From assembly GCA_947625915.1 (NCBI GenBank), contig CANQPX010000022.1, positions 1 through 32,434 on the forward strand: 32,434 bases of DNA, written 5' to 3'. This stretch comes from an uncultured Clostridia bacterium. GTDB taxonomy: Bacteria; Bacillota; Clostridia; Oscillospirales; Ruminococcaceae. The notes below the pieces were generated by a model. It ran no database searches and was not told the DNA's origin. It saw only the letters and a program-made list of their open reading frames with translations. Below, one piece after another: positions 7,257 to 15,917 of this stretch (positions are counted from its first letter, which is position 1; each line of letters opens with the position of its first letter). The position numbers and the translations under genes were made by a program.

Positions 7257-7275
7257 ATTGTAGTGAAAAAGTAAA
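7247..7275 (-). promoter_or_regulatory. Promoter of the yerC-methyltransferase-hslO operon
   Basis: On the minus strand TTTACT (7270-7275), a 17-nt spacer and TAAAAT (7247-7252). It lies between the lysA stop and the yerC-like start. The inverted repeat at 7236-7256 overlaps its -10. Confidence 0.7.
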
Positions 7276-7290
7276 TAGTTTTTTGAAATT

Positions 7291-8589
7291 TTATTCGTCA
7301 TTTCTGATAATATCGTCAAGAGTCTCTCTCTTTACCGCAATACGGGACTCGCCGTTCTTTATGAAAACCACTGCAGGCTTGCGGAGCCTGTTGTAATTTG
7401 AGGACATGGAATAGTTGTACGCGCCTGTTGCGAGGACAGCTATTATGTCTCCGGGAACAGCTTCCTGCAGCGGCATACCCTCGCCTATCAGATCGCCGCT
7501 CTCGCAGCATTTTCCCGCGATGGTAACGACTGTGTTCTTTGGCTCGGAAGCCTTATTTGCAACGACAGCATCATATTTTGATCTGTAAAGCGCATATCTC
7601 GGGTTGTCGCACATTCCTCCGTCTATTGAAACATAAGTACGGATATTGGGGATATGCTTTACACCGCCGACTGTGTACAGTGTGATCCCCGCAGGCGCGG
7701 CTATGGAACGTCCCGGTTCAATGAGTATGAACGGAAGTTCTATTCCCTTTTCGGCACAGAGTTCTTTTACCTTTGCGGAAACCTTTTCCATATATTTATC
7801 ATACGGAACAGGAGTATCTTCCTCTGTGTATTTTATACCGAAACCGCCGCCAAGATCGAGTTCTTTTATTTCGTGTCCGAGTTTTGTTTTAATGTCGGAA
7901 ATGAAATTTATCATGATCTCCGAAGCAAGCACAAATGGGTCAATATCAAATATCTGACTTCCTATATGGCAGTGGAGTCCCACAAGATCAACATTTTCGA
8001 GTGAAACGGCTTTCTTTACCGCTTCAAATGCTTCTCCCGTTTCAAGAGCGAAACCGAACTTACTGTCTATCTGACCTGTTTTTACGAAATCGTGAGTATG
8101 GGCGTCAACTCCGGGTTTTATCCTGAACATGATATTTGCTTTTACGCCTTTTTCCTTTGCGATATCGTTAAGGCGTTCAAGTTCAAATATATTGTCAACG
8201 ATTATCCTGCCGACTTTGTTTTCAACAGCAAGAAGCAGTTCCTCATCGGTCTTGTTGTTGCCGTGGAAACATATCTTATCCATGGGGAAGCCTGCCGAGA
8301 GCGCAGTATACAATTCTCCCTCGGAAACCACGTCCAGACCTATCCCCTCGTCCATCATGACCTTGCACACAGCTTTGCAGCAGAACGCTTTGCTTGCATA
8401 GCAAACAAGACCGTTGCCGCCGTAATATTTATCTATTGACTGCTTGAAGCTGCGGCAGTGTTCGCGGATAAGATCCTCGTCCATAACATAAAGCGGAGTG
8501 CCGTATTTTTTTGCGAGTTCAACGGTATCCATACCGCCTGCCGTAAGATGTCCGCTTTCATTAACGGATAAATTTTTTGAAACAAACAT
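7291..8589 (-). CDS. lysA: Diaminopimelate decarboxylase
   Basis: 432 aa. It decarboxylates meso-diaminopimelate to L-lysine, the last step of lysine synthesis, using PLP. The alanine-racemase-like barrel carries the PLP lysine in CYASKAF (Lys67), HIGSQ (about 208-212), the phosphate loop GGGFG (247-251) and EPGRS (291-295). The C-terminal beta domain carries the active-site Cys of CESGD (Cys362). AGGGGAAA precedes the ATG. It lies 15 nt downstream of engB and is probably co-transcribed with it. No lysine riboswitch is visible ahead of either gene. Confidence 0.97.
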   Translation of the reverse strand: MFVSKNLSVNESGHLTAGGMDTVELAKKYGTPLYVMDEDLIREHCRSFKQSIDKYYGGNGLVCYASKAFCCKAVCKVMMDEGIGLDVVSEGELYTALSAGFPMDKICFHGNNKTDEELLLAVENKVGRIIVDNIFELERLNDIAKEKGVKANIMFRIKPGVDAHTHDFVKTGQIDSKFGFALETGEAFEAVKKAVSLENVDLVGLHCHIGSQIFDIDPFVLASEIMINFISDIKTKLGHEIKELDLGGGFGIKYTEEDTPVPYDKYMEKVSAKVKELCAEKGIELPFILIEPGRSIAAPAGITLYTVGGVKHIPNIRTYVSIDGGMCDNPRYALYRSKYDAVVANKASEPKNTVVTIAGKCCESGDLIGEGMPLQEAVPGDIIAVLATGAYNYSMSSNYNRLRKPAVVFIKNGESRIAVKRETLDDIIRNDE

Positions 8590-8604
8590 TTTGTATTTCC
8601 CCTT

Positions 8605-9192
8605 TCATTCTTCTGAGACGGCTTCTGAAATAAGCACACGGATATCCTCCGCGCCCTCACCGGTAACAGCCGAAAATTCCACCATTTTTATGCTGTCGAA
8701 GCAAGGTATTTCCGAAGCGAAGCCGAGCCTGCGGCGTTCCCGTTCCCGTCTTGAGAGCTTGTCTGCCTTTGTGAAAACTATAATAAACGGGAACTCGTTA
8801 TCAATAAGAAAATTTATCATATGCAGATCATCCTCCGAGGGAGAATGTCTTATATCAATAAGCTGCACTATAAGCGCGATATCCCTGTCAGAGTTTAGGT
8901 AGCCTTCGATCAGTTCAGCCCAGCGGAGTTTTTCGCTTTTGGAAACTTTTGCATAACCGTAGCCGGGAAGATCTGTCATAAAGACATCTCCAAGATCGTA
9001 AAAGTTGATCGTTGCAGTTTTTCCGGGAACTGCGGAAACTCTTGCAAGGTTTTTTCTGTTGAACAATTTATTTATAAGTGAAGATTTACCGACATTTGAC
9101 CGACCGGAAAAAGCTATCTCGGGTTTTTCCGGGGCAGGTATCTGGTCAGAACGTCCGTAAGAAGCATAAAATTCCGCAATATTAAAGTTCAT
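8605..9192 (-). CDS. ysxC: Ribosome biogenesis GTPase YsxC/EngB
   Basis: 195 aa GTPase needed for assembly of the large ribosomal subunit. G1 is GRSNVGKSS (about residues 30-38), G3 DLPGYGYAK (74-82), and G4 TKADK about two-thirds along. These are the hallmark motifs of the EngB/YihA branch. An ideal AGGAGGTG site precedes the ATG. It is the first gene of the engB-lysA unit and has its own consensus promoter. In Bacillus it often follows lonA. Here lon is nearby, but a separate three-gene operon lies in between. Confidence 0.97.
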   Translation of the reverse strand: MNFNIAEFYASYGRSDQIPAPEKPEIAFSGRSNVGKSSLINKLFNRKNLARVSAVPGKTATINFYDLGDVFMTDLPGYGYAKVSKSEKLRWAELIEGYLNSDRDIALIVQLIDIRHSPSEDDLHMINFLIDNEFPFIIVFTKADKLSRRERERRRLGFASEIPCFDSIKMVEFSAVTGEGAEDIRVLISEAVSEE

Positions 9193-9271
9193 GTTCCACC
9201 TCCTGTGAAATATGCAATTTTAATAAAGAGCAGTTGTAAACATATAGGAATGTCAAAATATAACCATGATA

Positions 9272-9300
9272 ATTATATCATATTGACATTTACATTTCAA
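9272..9300 (-). promoter_or_regulatory. Sigma-A promoter of engB-lysA
   Basis: On the minus strand TTGAAA (9295-9300), a 17-nt spacer and TATAAT (9272-9277). An AT-rich inverted repeat ATGATA-N4-TATCAT (9266-9281) covers the -10. It could be an operator or chance in AT-rich DNA. Confidence 0.8.
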
Positions 9301-9379
9301 GTGTTTTTAAAAAAATTATACAACTTTGTTACAATGCCTATATGAATTTTAATAAGAGAAAAAATTCAATTTGCCTTTG

Positions 9380-9820
9380 TCATGTATCAATACGCACCAT
9401 TTCCGTGATGATACGATCACGGTATATAATATCGTTTCTTTCGGTAAATCCAAGCTTTTCCCAGAAAGCATTTCCGTCCGTATTTTTTGAAAAAACTACT
9501 AAAGCCGCCTTGTTTATCCCAAGAGATCTTAAAGCTTTCATAGTATTTTCAACAAGTTCCGTCCCGATTCCCCTGCCGCGGAAATTGGGTAAAACAGCAG
9601 TATGGTAAATATATCCTCTCCTGCCGTCATTTCCTGCAATTATAGTTCCGACAAGTTTCCCGTCCTCTTCTGCAGCGAAACAAGTTTCCGGATTTCTGTT
9701 CAGAAATTTTTCTATACCTTCTTCAGAATCGTCAAGATCATTAAGACCCATTCCCTTGCAGGAAAGCCACAGTGAATATACTTGCTCGTAATCTGAAATT
9801 TTCATTTTCCTGATATTCAT
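9380..9820 (-). CDS. GNAT-family N-acetyltransferase
   Basis: 146 aa, one GNAT domain. The acetyl-CoA-binding motif A is clear: YIYHTAVLPNFRGRGIGTELVENTM (about residues 70-94), with the R/Q-x-x-G-x-G/A pattern as RGRGIG. Motif B is ALVVFSKNTDGNAFWEKLGFTER. The substrate is unknown; stand-alone members acetylate small molecules, peptides or protein N-termini. GGGAGG precedes the ATG. It is the last gene of a three-gene operon, and its ATG overlaps the last bases of the preceding nitrilase gene. Confidence 0.9.
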   Translation of the reverse strand: MNIRKMKISDYEQVYSLWLSCKGMGLNDLDDSEEGIEKFLNRNPETCFAAEEDGKLVGTIIAGNDGRRGYIYHTAVLPNFRGRGIGTELVENTMKALRSLGINKAALVVFSKNTDGNAFWEKLGFTERNDIIYRDRIITEMVRIDT

Positions 9821-9821
9821 T

Positions 9822-10715
9822 TTATCCTCCCAAATTACGATTTTCTTTTCTTATAAACGGTTCATTTACTGTTTTATCGGTAAGTATGCGATACTTTTCC
9901 GGACGTCTGAAAGCGTTGCCCATAACTTCTCCAGAACGGTATTTACGGAGCATATCAAGATCTATTTCGGCAGTAAAAATTCCCTCGCCGCAAGGCGCTT
10001 CAAGAATACACATATCCCGCGAGCCGGGCTCATCTTTCAGCCACGCCACACCGTCAAAGACGGTGGAATGTCCGTTGCAGTCGGGAACGCTTTCCGGGTA
10101 GTTACAAGTTGCAATTGCAAGCATATTTTCATATGCTCTTGTTCGGAGCACCGAAAGTCGGTTTATTTCCATTGGGCAAGCATTGGGCGCAAGTATCACT
10201 TCCGCGCCTTTCAGCATAAGTATCCGCGCACTTTCGGGAAATTCCCTGTCAAAGCATATCATAGCCCCGACTTTTACTTTCCCGCAGGAAACCGTATCAA
10301 GTTCGCAGACAAAAAAATCTTCCCCCGGGGTAAGAGCTTTTTCCGCCGAAAAATCGCAGGTGTGTACTTTTGCGTAAACAAACTTTTTCTCCCCGAACCT
10401 GTCAAAAAGAACAAGAGAATTCCTCGGAGCATTTTCAAATTTTTCCAGAAAAGTGATACCTATTGCCATTTCCAGTTCCTTGGCAAGCTTTCCGAACGCC
10501 GTTATAAAATCGCTGTCAGCCGCGATGGCGTCCTTTGTCCATACATCGGCAGGATGTTCGTAAATGTCATACCCCATGTTCCACATCTCGGGAAACAGCG
10601 CAATATCCGCACCTGTTTCCTTTGCTTTTCGGCAGTGTTCTATCCCTTTGCTCAGGTTCTTTTCAAGCGAACCGCATGGAGAAATTTGCAGCAGCGCGAT
10701 CTTCAGTTTGCCCAT
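9822..10715 (-). CDS. Carbon-nitrogen hydrolase (nitrilase superfamily amidase)
   Basis: 297 aa. The catalytic triad of the superfamily is intact: Glu43 in LFPEMW, Lys116 in YAKVHTCDF and Cys154 in AMICFDREFPES. These enzymes hydrolyse non-peptide C-N bonds such as omega-amides or N-carbamoyl groups. The branch and substrate cannot be told from sequence by eye. GAGGTG precedes the ATG. It follows the 143-aa unknown gene by 9 nt and overlaps the GNAT gene downstream. Acetyltransferase plus amidase could point to processing of one small amide or polyamine-like compound, but this is a guess. Confidence 0.92.
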   Translation of the reverse strand: MGKLKIALLQISPCGSLEKNLSKGIEHCRKAKETGADIALFPEMWNMGYDIYEHPADVWTKDAIAADSDFITAFGKLAKELEMAIGITFLEKFENAPRNSLVLFDRFGEKKFVYAKVHTCDFSAEKALTPGEDFFVCELDTVSCGKVKVGAMICFDREFPESARILMLKGAEVILAPNACPMEINRLSVLRTRAYENMLAIATCNYPESVPDCNGHSTVFDGVAWLKDEPGSRDMCILEAPCGEGIFTAEIDLDMLRKYRSGEVMGNAFRRPEKYRILTDKTVNEPFIRKENRNLGG

Positions 10716-10724
10716 AATAACACC

Positions 10725-11156
10725 TCACTGTTCAAGCAGATTGATCTTTGCGTTCAGTTCGTCCATAAAAATATCAAAATTTTTCTGCTGATCGGGAAAT
10801 TTTGATCCTACCATTTTTGGAGCCAACTGAATTTTAACTTCTTGCTTTTTGCCGTCGTCAAAGATCATATGTACAACTTTCTGCCCGAACGGATAATTTT
10901 TTACTGTTATTTTCTTTGCATATCCCATATATTGAGAAACCGCTTCCGAACCGAATGTACCGAACTTCATGCCGATAAGGCGGTCATTGTCCGTCAGAGC
11001 GATATATCCTGCAACAATATTGCGATATGAAGCAAAAAATCCGGTCCCTTTGTAAACACAATAAAGTGCTGTTTTTATACTTTCCCCCGCATTTAGAAGC
11101 TGACACAGTATCTGCATCATTTCTTCTTCATTATATTTCTGAGTATAAAGATTCAT
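10725..11156 (-). CDS. Conserved-looking 143-aa protein, function unknown
   Basis: Not recognised. It has no signal peptide or membrane segment. The middle (about residues 30-110) looks like a beta-rich small domain (TALYCVYKGTGFFASYRN, ALTDNDRLIGMKFG, VVHMIFDDGKKQEVKIQL). A helix closes it (QQKNFDIFMDELNAKINLLEQ). The layout of repeated beta strands and one terminal helix resembles bacterial PH-like domains, but I cannot confirm this. A strong GGGAGGT precedes the ATG and a consensus promoter drives it. It is the first gene of an operon with a nitrilase-family amidase and a GNAT acetyltransferase. Confidence 0.8.
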   Translation of the reverse strand: MNLYTQKYNEEEMMQILCQLLNAGESIKTALYCVYKGTGFFASYRNIVAGYIALTDNDRLIGMKFGTFGSEAVSQYMGYAKKITVKNYPFGQKVVHMIFDDGKKQEVKIQLAPKMVGSKFPDQQKNFDIFMDELNAKINLLEQ

Positions 11157-11230
11157 TTTTTACCTCCCACTAAGCGATCTAATATCGGAAAACATTAATC
11201 AGTTTCCCGTTTATCAACAATTACTTGAAC

Positions 11231-11259
11231 ATTATACCATAAAGTCACAAAATTGTCAA
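11231..11259 (-). promoter_or_regulatory. Sigma-A promoter of the unknown/nitrilase/GNAT operon
   Basis: On the minus strand TTGACA (11254-11259), a 17-nt spacer and TATAAT (11231-11236), a perfect consensus match. It lies immediately after the lon terminator, giving an untranslated leader of roughly 70 nt. Confidence 0.9.
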
Positions 11260-11264
11260 ACAAT

Positions 11265-11304
11265 ATCAAAAAAAGGACTATGCGTTCTTACACGCATAGT
11301 CCTT
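11265..11304 (-). terminator. Intrinsic terminator of lon
   Basis: On the minus strand, a perfect 13-bp stem (AAGGACTATGCGT / ACGCATAGTCCTT) with a 6-nt loop is followed by a run of T. It starts 6 nt after the lon stop codon. Confidence 0.93.
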
Positions 11305-11309
11305 GATCT

Positions 11310-13703
11310 TTATGAACGTACCACAGGTCTTTCCGGGATATCATCTCTGCGTTTCGGCTTGATGTAACGCGGTTCTTTCTTTTCAAGAGCAACTTCCAGA
11401 ACATCGGAGATCTTCTCCGCATAGACAAATTGAACGTTATCCTTTACAACATTGTCCACTTCTTCAAGGTCGCCCTTGTTTCCCACGGGGATTATAACTG
11501 TTTTCATTCCCGCCTTGTAAGCAGCCATGGTTTTTTCGCGCAAGCCGCCTATCGGAAGTACCTTTCCGTGCAGCGTTATCTCTCCCGTCATGGCAACATC
11601 ATGCTTGACCGGAATGTTTGCCAGTGCGGAAACAAGTGCTGTCGTCATTGTAACGCCTGCGGAAGGTCCGTCCTTGGGAGTTGCCCCTTCGGGAGCATGA
11701 ATGTGTATATCCTTTTCTTTGTAGAAATCACCGGAAATGCCGTACTTGTCTGCAATGCTGCGGACATAGCTTACGGCGATCTTTGCGCTTTCTTTCATAA
11801 CATCGCCCAGAGAACCCGTTGTTTCGATAGTGCCTTTTCCGTCAAATACTGAAGCTTCAAGCGGCATGATAACTCCGCCCACGGAAGTCCATGCAAGACC
11901 GTTTACAACGCCTATCTCGTTTTTCTTTGCAAGATCATCGTCAAGATATTTCTTTACGCCGAGATATTCTTCGATATTTTTAGCATTTATGCGTACAGAC
12001 TTTTTCTCTCCGCTGACAATAGCTTTCGCTGCTTTTCTGCAAAGGCTCGCTATCTTTCTTTCAAGCGAACGCACGCCTGCTTCTTTTGTGTAATTGTCAA
12101 TGATTATGTAAACAGCGTCATCGTTTATTTTGAGCATTGCAGCTTTAAGACCGTTTGCTTTGAGCTGCTTTGGGATAAGGTGTTCCTTGGCGATATGGAA
12201 CTTTTCCTCTCTTGTGTAGCTTGTGAGTTCAATAACGTCCATACGGTCGAGGAGCGGCGGGTCAATAGTCTGCGTTGTATTTGCGGTAGTCACGAACAAT
12301 ACATTGCTCAGATCGAAGGGTATTTCAATGTAATGGTCGCGGAACGCACTGTTTTGCTCCGAATCGAGGACTTCCAGAAGTGCCGAGGAAGGATCTCCCC
12401 TCATATCGTGAGACATTTTGTCTATTTCATCGAGAAGGATAAGCGGATTTTTGCTTCCCGCGAGTTTCATGGCATTGATGATACGTCCCGGCATAGCTCC
12501 GACATAAGTTTTCCTGTGTCCCCTTATATCCGATTCATCTCTCACACCGCCCAGAGAAACACGCTGATATTTTCTTCCCATAGCCCTTGCGATAGATTTT
12601 CCTATAGAAGTTTTTCCTATTCCCGGAGGTCCTACAAGGCAAATTATCTGACCTTTAACATCAGGTTTCAGTTCTCTTACGGCGATATTTTCGAGTATAC
12701 GTTCTTTCACCTTTTCAAGACCGTAATGATCCTTATCAAGTATATCTTTTACGCTTTCGATGTTTGTCTTATCTTTTGTGGAAACGTTCCAAGGAAGTTC
12801 AAGAACATTATCCAGATAATTCCTTATAACATATGCGTCCTGCGATGACGGGGACATTTTTGCGAGCCTGTCAGCTTCGCGGAAAAGCTTTTCCCGTGAT
12901 TCCTCATCTATATCCAGAGCCTGTATCCTTTCCGAATATTCGTCTATGTCCTCTTGATAATCATCGTCCTCGCCAAGCTGATTTGCAATAGCTTTCATCT
13001 GAGCGCGCAGGTAATATTCTTTCTGTGTGTTGTCAAGCTGCTGCCTTACACGTTCTTGGATATGTCTTTCAATATCCATTACCTCTACTTCTCTTGCCAT
13101 CATTGCCAACAGCATACTGAGGCGGGAAATTATGTGGCTTTCTTCCAACAGCATTTCCTTATCATCTACCGCCAGCGGGATATTGAACACCAGTGCGTCA
13201 AATATCTTGAACGGATCCGTTTCGTTCATTACCGCCGTAACAAGTTCCTTAGGCATTCTCGGCATCACCGAAGCATACTGATAGAAAGCCTGTTTTATTG
13301 CTCTCATAACGGCTTCAACTTCTATCTCGTCACTGTTGATCCTTTTTATTTCCGGGTAAGCTCTTACATTTGCGATAAGGTACGGTTCATACTGCAGGAT
13401 ATCCACAAGTTTTGCGCGGTATTTGCCTTCCACGAGCACGCGTATGATATTGTCCGAACCTTTGAGCATCTGTCTTATTTCCGCAACTACGCCGACTTGA
13501 TAAAGATCCTGTATATTCGGATCATCAACATCATCATCTTTCTGAGCCGTAAGGAAGATCAGCTTATTATCGCTCATTGCGGCTTTGAGCGCGGATTCGG
13601 ACATTTCCCTTGCCACATCGAAATGTACCACGACGTTCGGGAAAACCACCAATCCTCTTATTGCAAGAGCAGGCATTGTTATATTTTCAATTTTAGTTTT
13701 CAT
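11310..13703 (-). CDS. lon: ATP-dependent protease Lon (LonA)
   Basis: About 797 aa, normal for LonA. It degrades misfolded and regulatory proteins in the cytoplasm as a hexamer. The N-terminal substrate domain (about 1-200) and the helical linker are followed by AAA+ Walker A GPPGIGKT (358-365), Walker B ILLDEIDK, and the protease domain with Ser681 (PKDGPSAG) and Lys724 (GGLREK). I choose the ATG at 13703 because GGGAGG lies 5 nt upstream. An in-frame ATG 21 nt earlier overlaps that site. It has its own promoter and terminator, so it is monocistronic though next to clpX. The C-terminal tail is short, basic and proline-containing. Confidence 0.98.
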   Translation of the reverse strand: MKTKIENITMPALAIRGLVVFPNVVVHFDVAREMSESALKAAMSDNKLIFLTAQKDDDVDDPNIQDLYQVGVVAEIRQMLKGSDNIIRVLVEGKYRAKLVDILQYEPYLIANVRAYPEIKRINSDEIEVEAVMRAIKQAFYQYASVMPRMPKELVTAVMNETDPFKIFDALVFNIPLAVDDKEMLLEESHIISRLSMLLAMMAREVEVMDIERHIQERVRQQLDNTQKEYYLRAQMKAIANQLGEDDDYQEDIDEYSERIQALDIDEESREKLFREADRLAKMSPSSQDAYVIRNYLDNVLELPWNVSTKDKTNIESVKDILDKDHYGLEKVKERILENIAVRELKPDVKGQIICLVGPPGIGKTSIGKSIARAMGRKYQRVSLGGVRDESDIRGHRKTYVGAMPGRIINAMKLAGSKNPLILLDEIDKMSHDMRGDPSSALLEVLDSEQNSAFRDHYIEIPFDLSNVLFVTTANTTQTIDPPLLDRMDVIELTSYTREEKFHIAKEHLIPKQLKANGLKAAMLKINDDAVYIIIDNYTKEAGVRSLERKIASLCRKAAKAIVSGEKKSVRINAKNIEEYLGVKKYLDDDLAKKNEIGVVNGLAWTSVGGVIMPLEASVFDGKGTIETTGSLGDVMKESAKIAVSYVRSIADKYGISGDFYKEKDIHIHAPEGATPKDGPSAGVTMTTALVSALANIPVKHDVAMTGEITLHGKVLPIGGLREKTMAAYKAGMKTVIIPVGNKGDLEEVDNVVKDNVQFVYAEKISDVLEVALEKKEPRYIKPKRRDDIPERPVVRS

Positions 13704-13756
13704 ACAAACCTCCCGATCGGTCATTCGCCGACCATGATAAATTAATATACATTTAT

Positions 13757-13785
13757 ATTATATATTAAAAATGTTAATTTTGCAA
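13757..13785 (-). promoter_or_regulatory. Promoter of lon
   Basis: On the minus strand TTGCAA (13780-13785), a 17-nt spacer and TATAAT (13757-13762). Just upstream is a perfect 16-bp palindrome AAAGTAAATTTACTTT (13799-13814). The leader contains GGTC-N7-GACC near 13720-13735. Neither matches a CtsR or CIRCE site that I recognise. Confidence 0.75.
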
Positions 13786-13889
13786 GTAACAATTTAAGAA
13801 AGTAAATTTACTTTATATAGCCTGTTAAAACAATAATGACCTCATAAATTCCATTGATAAGGCAAATTTCATGCAGTATTATTTGAAAC

Positions 13890-13925
13890 AAAAATACGCT
13901 CTTTATAATAAAAAGCGTATTTTTT
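13890..13925 (-). terminator. Terminator of clpX
   Basis: Inverted repeat AAAAATACGCT / AGCGTATTTTT with an AT-rich loop of 13 nt. It has T on both 3' sides, so it could work in either direction. It lies 28 nt past the clpX stop. Confidence 0.8.
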
Positions 13926-13952
13926 AACATTTTGTTTACTTATAGTGAACGT

Positions 13953-15218
13953 TTATCTTTTTGCAGGTTTCTTTTTTCCTTTTTTTACTATCGGCTCTTC
14001 GTCGCCCAAGACGCTGTTCTTTGTTACCGTTAAGCCGCATACATCGCTGTTTGAAGGAAGTTCAAACATATACTTTTGCAATATTTTTTCTACGATTGAA
14101 CGCAGTCCGCGAGCGCCTGTGTTCTGTTCGATAGCCTTCTGCGCGATAGCTCGCAGAGCGTCGTCTTCAAATTCAAGTTCTATTCCGTCCAGTTCAAACA
14201 ATTTTTTGTACTGTTTTACAAGTGAATTCTTCGGTTTTACAAGTATTTCCACCAATGAATCCTCGTCCAACTCGTCCAGAACGGCAATCACCGGCATTCT
14301 TCCCACAAATTCGGGAACCATTCCGTATTTTACAAAATCCTGATGTATAACGTCCTTATATATGCCTTTTGATTTTTCGGCTTTTGTTTTTATATCCGCT
14401 CCGAACCCCAGTGAAGAAGATTCGGTACGTTTCTGTATGACTTTATCCAGACCGTCGAACGCTCCGCCGCAGATAAAGAGTATGTTCTTTGTATCTATGC
14501 GGATAAACTCCTGATTCGGGTGTTTTCTTCCGCCCTGCGGAGGAACATTTGAGACCGTTCCTTCAACTATCTTCAAAAGAGCCTGTTGGACTCCCTCGCC
14601 GCTTACATCACGGGTAATGGAAGTATTTTCGGATTTTCTGGCAATTTTATCTATTTCGTCAATATAGATTATTCCGCGTTCGGCTTCTTCAATGTTAAAA
14701 TCCGCCGCCTGAAGCAGTCTCACGAGAACATTTTCAACGTCATCGCCCACATAACCTGCCTCCGTCAATGTTGTCGCATCGGCAATTGCAAAAGGAACAT
14801 CAAGGGTCTTTGCAAGTGTCTGCGCCAATATTGTTTTTCCCACGCCGGTAGGACCTACAAGGATAATATTACTTTTCTGAAGTTCAACTTCATTATTATC
14901 TGCCTGAGTAAGTATTCTTTTGTAATGATTATACACAGCCACCGACAAAGCTGTTTTAGCTTCGTCCTGACCTATAACATAATCATCAAGAACTTTTTTT
15001 ATCTCTGCCGGTTTTTTTATTTTGACCGGACGCGGCGTACTTCTGGGAGTGAGGTTTTTAAGATTGTTGTATATCGGGTTGCTCTTAGCGAGCATTTCAT
15101 AGCAGTAAACAACACATTCGTCACAAATGTTGCAATTTCCTGCGGAAAAAATATTCTGTACTCTGGTTTCCGGTTTCCCGCAGAAACCGCACCGTTTCAT
15201 TCCATCATTTCCTGCCAT
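13953..15218 (-). CDS. clpX: ClpX, ATP-dependent unfoldase of ClpXP
   Basis: About 421 aa. It unfolds tagged or regulatory proteins and feeds them to ClpP. The N-terminal zinc-binding domain has Cys10, Cys13, Cys32 and Cys35 (Cx2Cx18Cx2C). Walker A GPTGVGKT is at about 122-129, Walker [12 protein letters not shown] follows, and the R-finger region and the pore-loop segment around GYVGDDVE are present. I use the ATG at 15218 (MAGNDG), which has GGAG 9 nt upstream; a TTG five codons earlier would overlap that site. It follows clpP by 18 nt as the last gene of tig-clpP-clpX. The C-terminus is lysine-rich. Confidence 0.98.
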   Translation of the reverse strand: MAGNDGMKRCGFCGKPETRVQNIFSAGNCNICDECVVYCYEMLAKSNPIYNNLKNLTPRSTPRPVKIKKPAEIKKVLDDYVIGQDEAKTALSVAVYNHYKRILTQADNNEVELQKSNIILVGPTGVGKTILAQTLAKTLDVPFAIADATTLTEAGYVGDDVENVLVRLLQAADFNIEEAERGIIYIDEIDKIARKSENTSITRDVSGEGVQQALLKIVEGTVSNVPPQGGRKHPNQEFIRIDTKNILFICGGAFDGLDKVIQKRTESSSLGFGADIKTKAEKSKGIYKDVIHQDFVKYGMVPEFVGRMPVIAVLDELDEDSLVEILVKPKNSLVKQYKKLFELDGIELEFEDDALRAIAQKAIEQNTGARGLRSIVEKILQKYMFELPSNSDVCGLTVTKNSVLGDEEPIVKKGKKKPAKR

Positions 15219-15236
15219 CGTATCAAACTCCAAACT

Positions 15237-15824
15237 TTATCTACTATAAATGACTTTGTCCACCAGACCGTATTCCGCAGCTTCCGCAGCGCTCATGAAG
15301 TTATCGCGTTCCGTATCTTCGCGGATAACTTCTATCGGTTTTCCGGTATTTTCCGCAAGTATCCTGTTAAGGTTCTCTCTTGTTCTTACAAGATGTTCGG
15401 CACGGATCTTTATATCTGTACACTGACCCGAAAGTCCGCCCGAAATAAGCGGCTGATGTATCATTATTTCAGAATTCGGGAGAGCAAGTCTTTTGCCTTT
15501 TGCGCCCGAAGAAAGGAGAAAAGCGCCCATTGAAGCGGCAAGACCTATGCATATAGTGGAAACATCGCACTTGATATACTGCATCGTATCATAGATCGCC
15601 ATTCCTGCTGTAACTGAACCTCCGGGGCTGTTGATATAAAGACTTATATCCTTTTCGGGATCCTGACTTTCCAGATAAAGGAGCTGAGATACCACAAGAC
15701 TTGCGGAAGTATCGTTTACTTCCTCGGAAAGCATTACTATCCTATCCTCAAGGAGCATAGAAAAAATATCCTGTGAACGTTCTCCTCTTCCTGTTTGTCT
15801 GACAACATAAGGAACTAAACTCAT
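15237..15824 (-). CDS. clpP: ClpP, proteolytic subunit of Clp protease
   Basis: About 195 aa. It forms the double heptameric serine-protease chamber that works with ClpX. The catalytic triad is present: Ser98 in GLAASMGAF, His123 in MIHQP and Asp at about 170 in REDTERDNF. The oxyanion-loop SPGGSVTAG is intact. The start is the ATG at 15824 (MSLVPYVV), preceded by GAGG at 5 nt and matching the usual ClpP N-terminus. A longer reading with 14 more residues has no comparable site. It sits between tig and clpX. Confidence 0.98.
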   Translation of the reverse strand: MSLVPYVVRQTGRGERSQDIFSMLLEDRIVMLSEEVNDTSASLVVSQLLYLESQDPEKDISLYINSPGGSVTAGMAIYDTMQYIKCDVSTICIGLAASMGAFLLSSGAKGKRLALPNSEIMIHQPLISGGLSGQCTDIKIRAEHLVRTRENLNRILAENTGKPIEVIREDTERDNFMSAAEAAEYGLVDKVIYSR

Positions 15825-15863
15825 AAAATCCTCGTTTCTCCGCAGAAATTCATCAATACCATA

Positions 15864-15893
15864 CAAACCATCCTTCTGCGGAAAGATGGTTTG
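15864..15893 (-). promoter_or_regulatory. Hairpin between tig and clpP
   Basis: Perfect 9-bp stem CAAACCATC / GATGGTTTG with a 12-nt loop, 24 nt after the tig stop and 40 nt before the clpP ATG. There is no U-tract on the minus strand, so it is not a terminator. It may be an mRNA processing or stability element that lets tig and clpP be expressed at different levels. Confidence 0.4.
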
Positions 15894-15917
15894 CGGAAAA
15901 AAATATGTTTTATCTTA

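Noticed and set aside
9193-9379. Small gene between engB and the GNAT gene
   Set aside because: Only the engB promoter and AT-rich sequence are visible; no frame has a ribosome binding site.
11310-13724. Lon start at 13724
   Set aside because: That ATG overlaps the ribosome binding site of the ATG at 13703, which has ideal spacing.
15237-15866. Longer ClpP start at 15866
   Set aside because: The extra 14 residues lack a site at proper spacing, while the ATG at 15824 has GAGG and the standard MSLVPYVV start.
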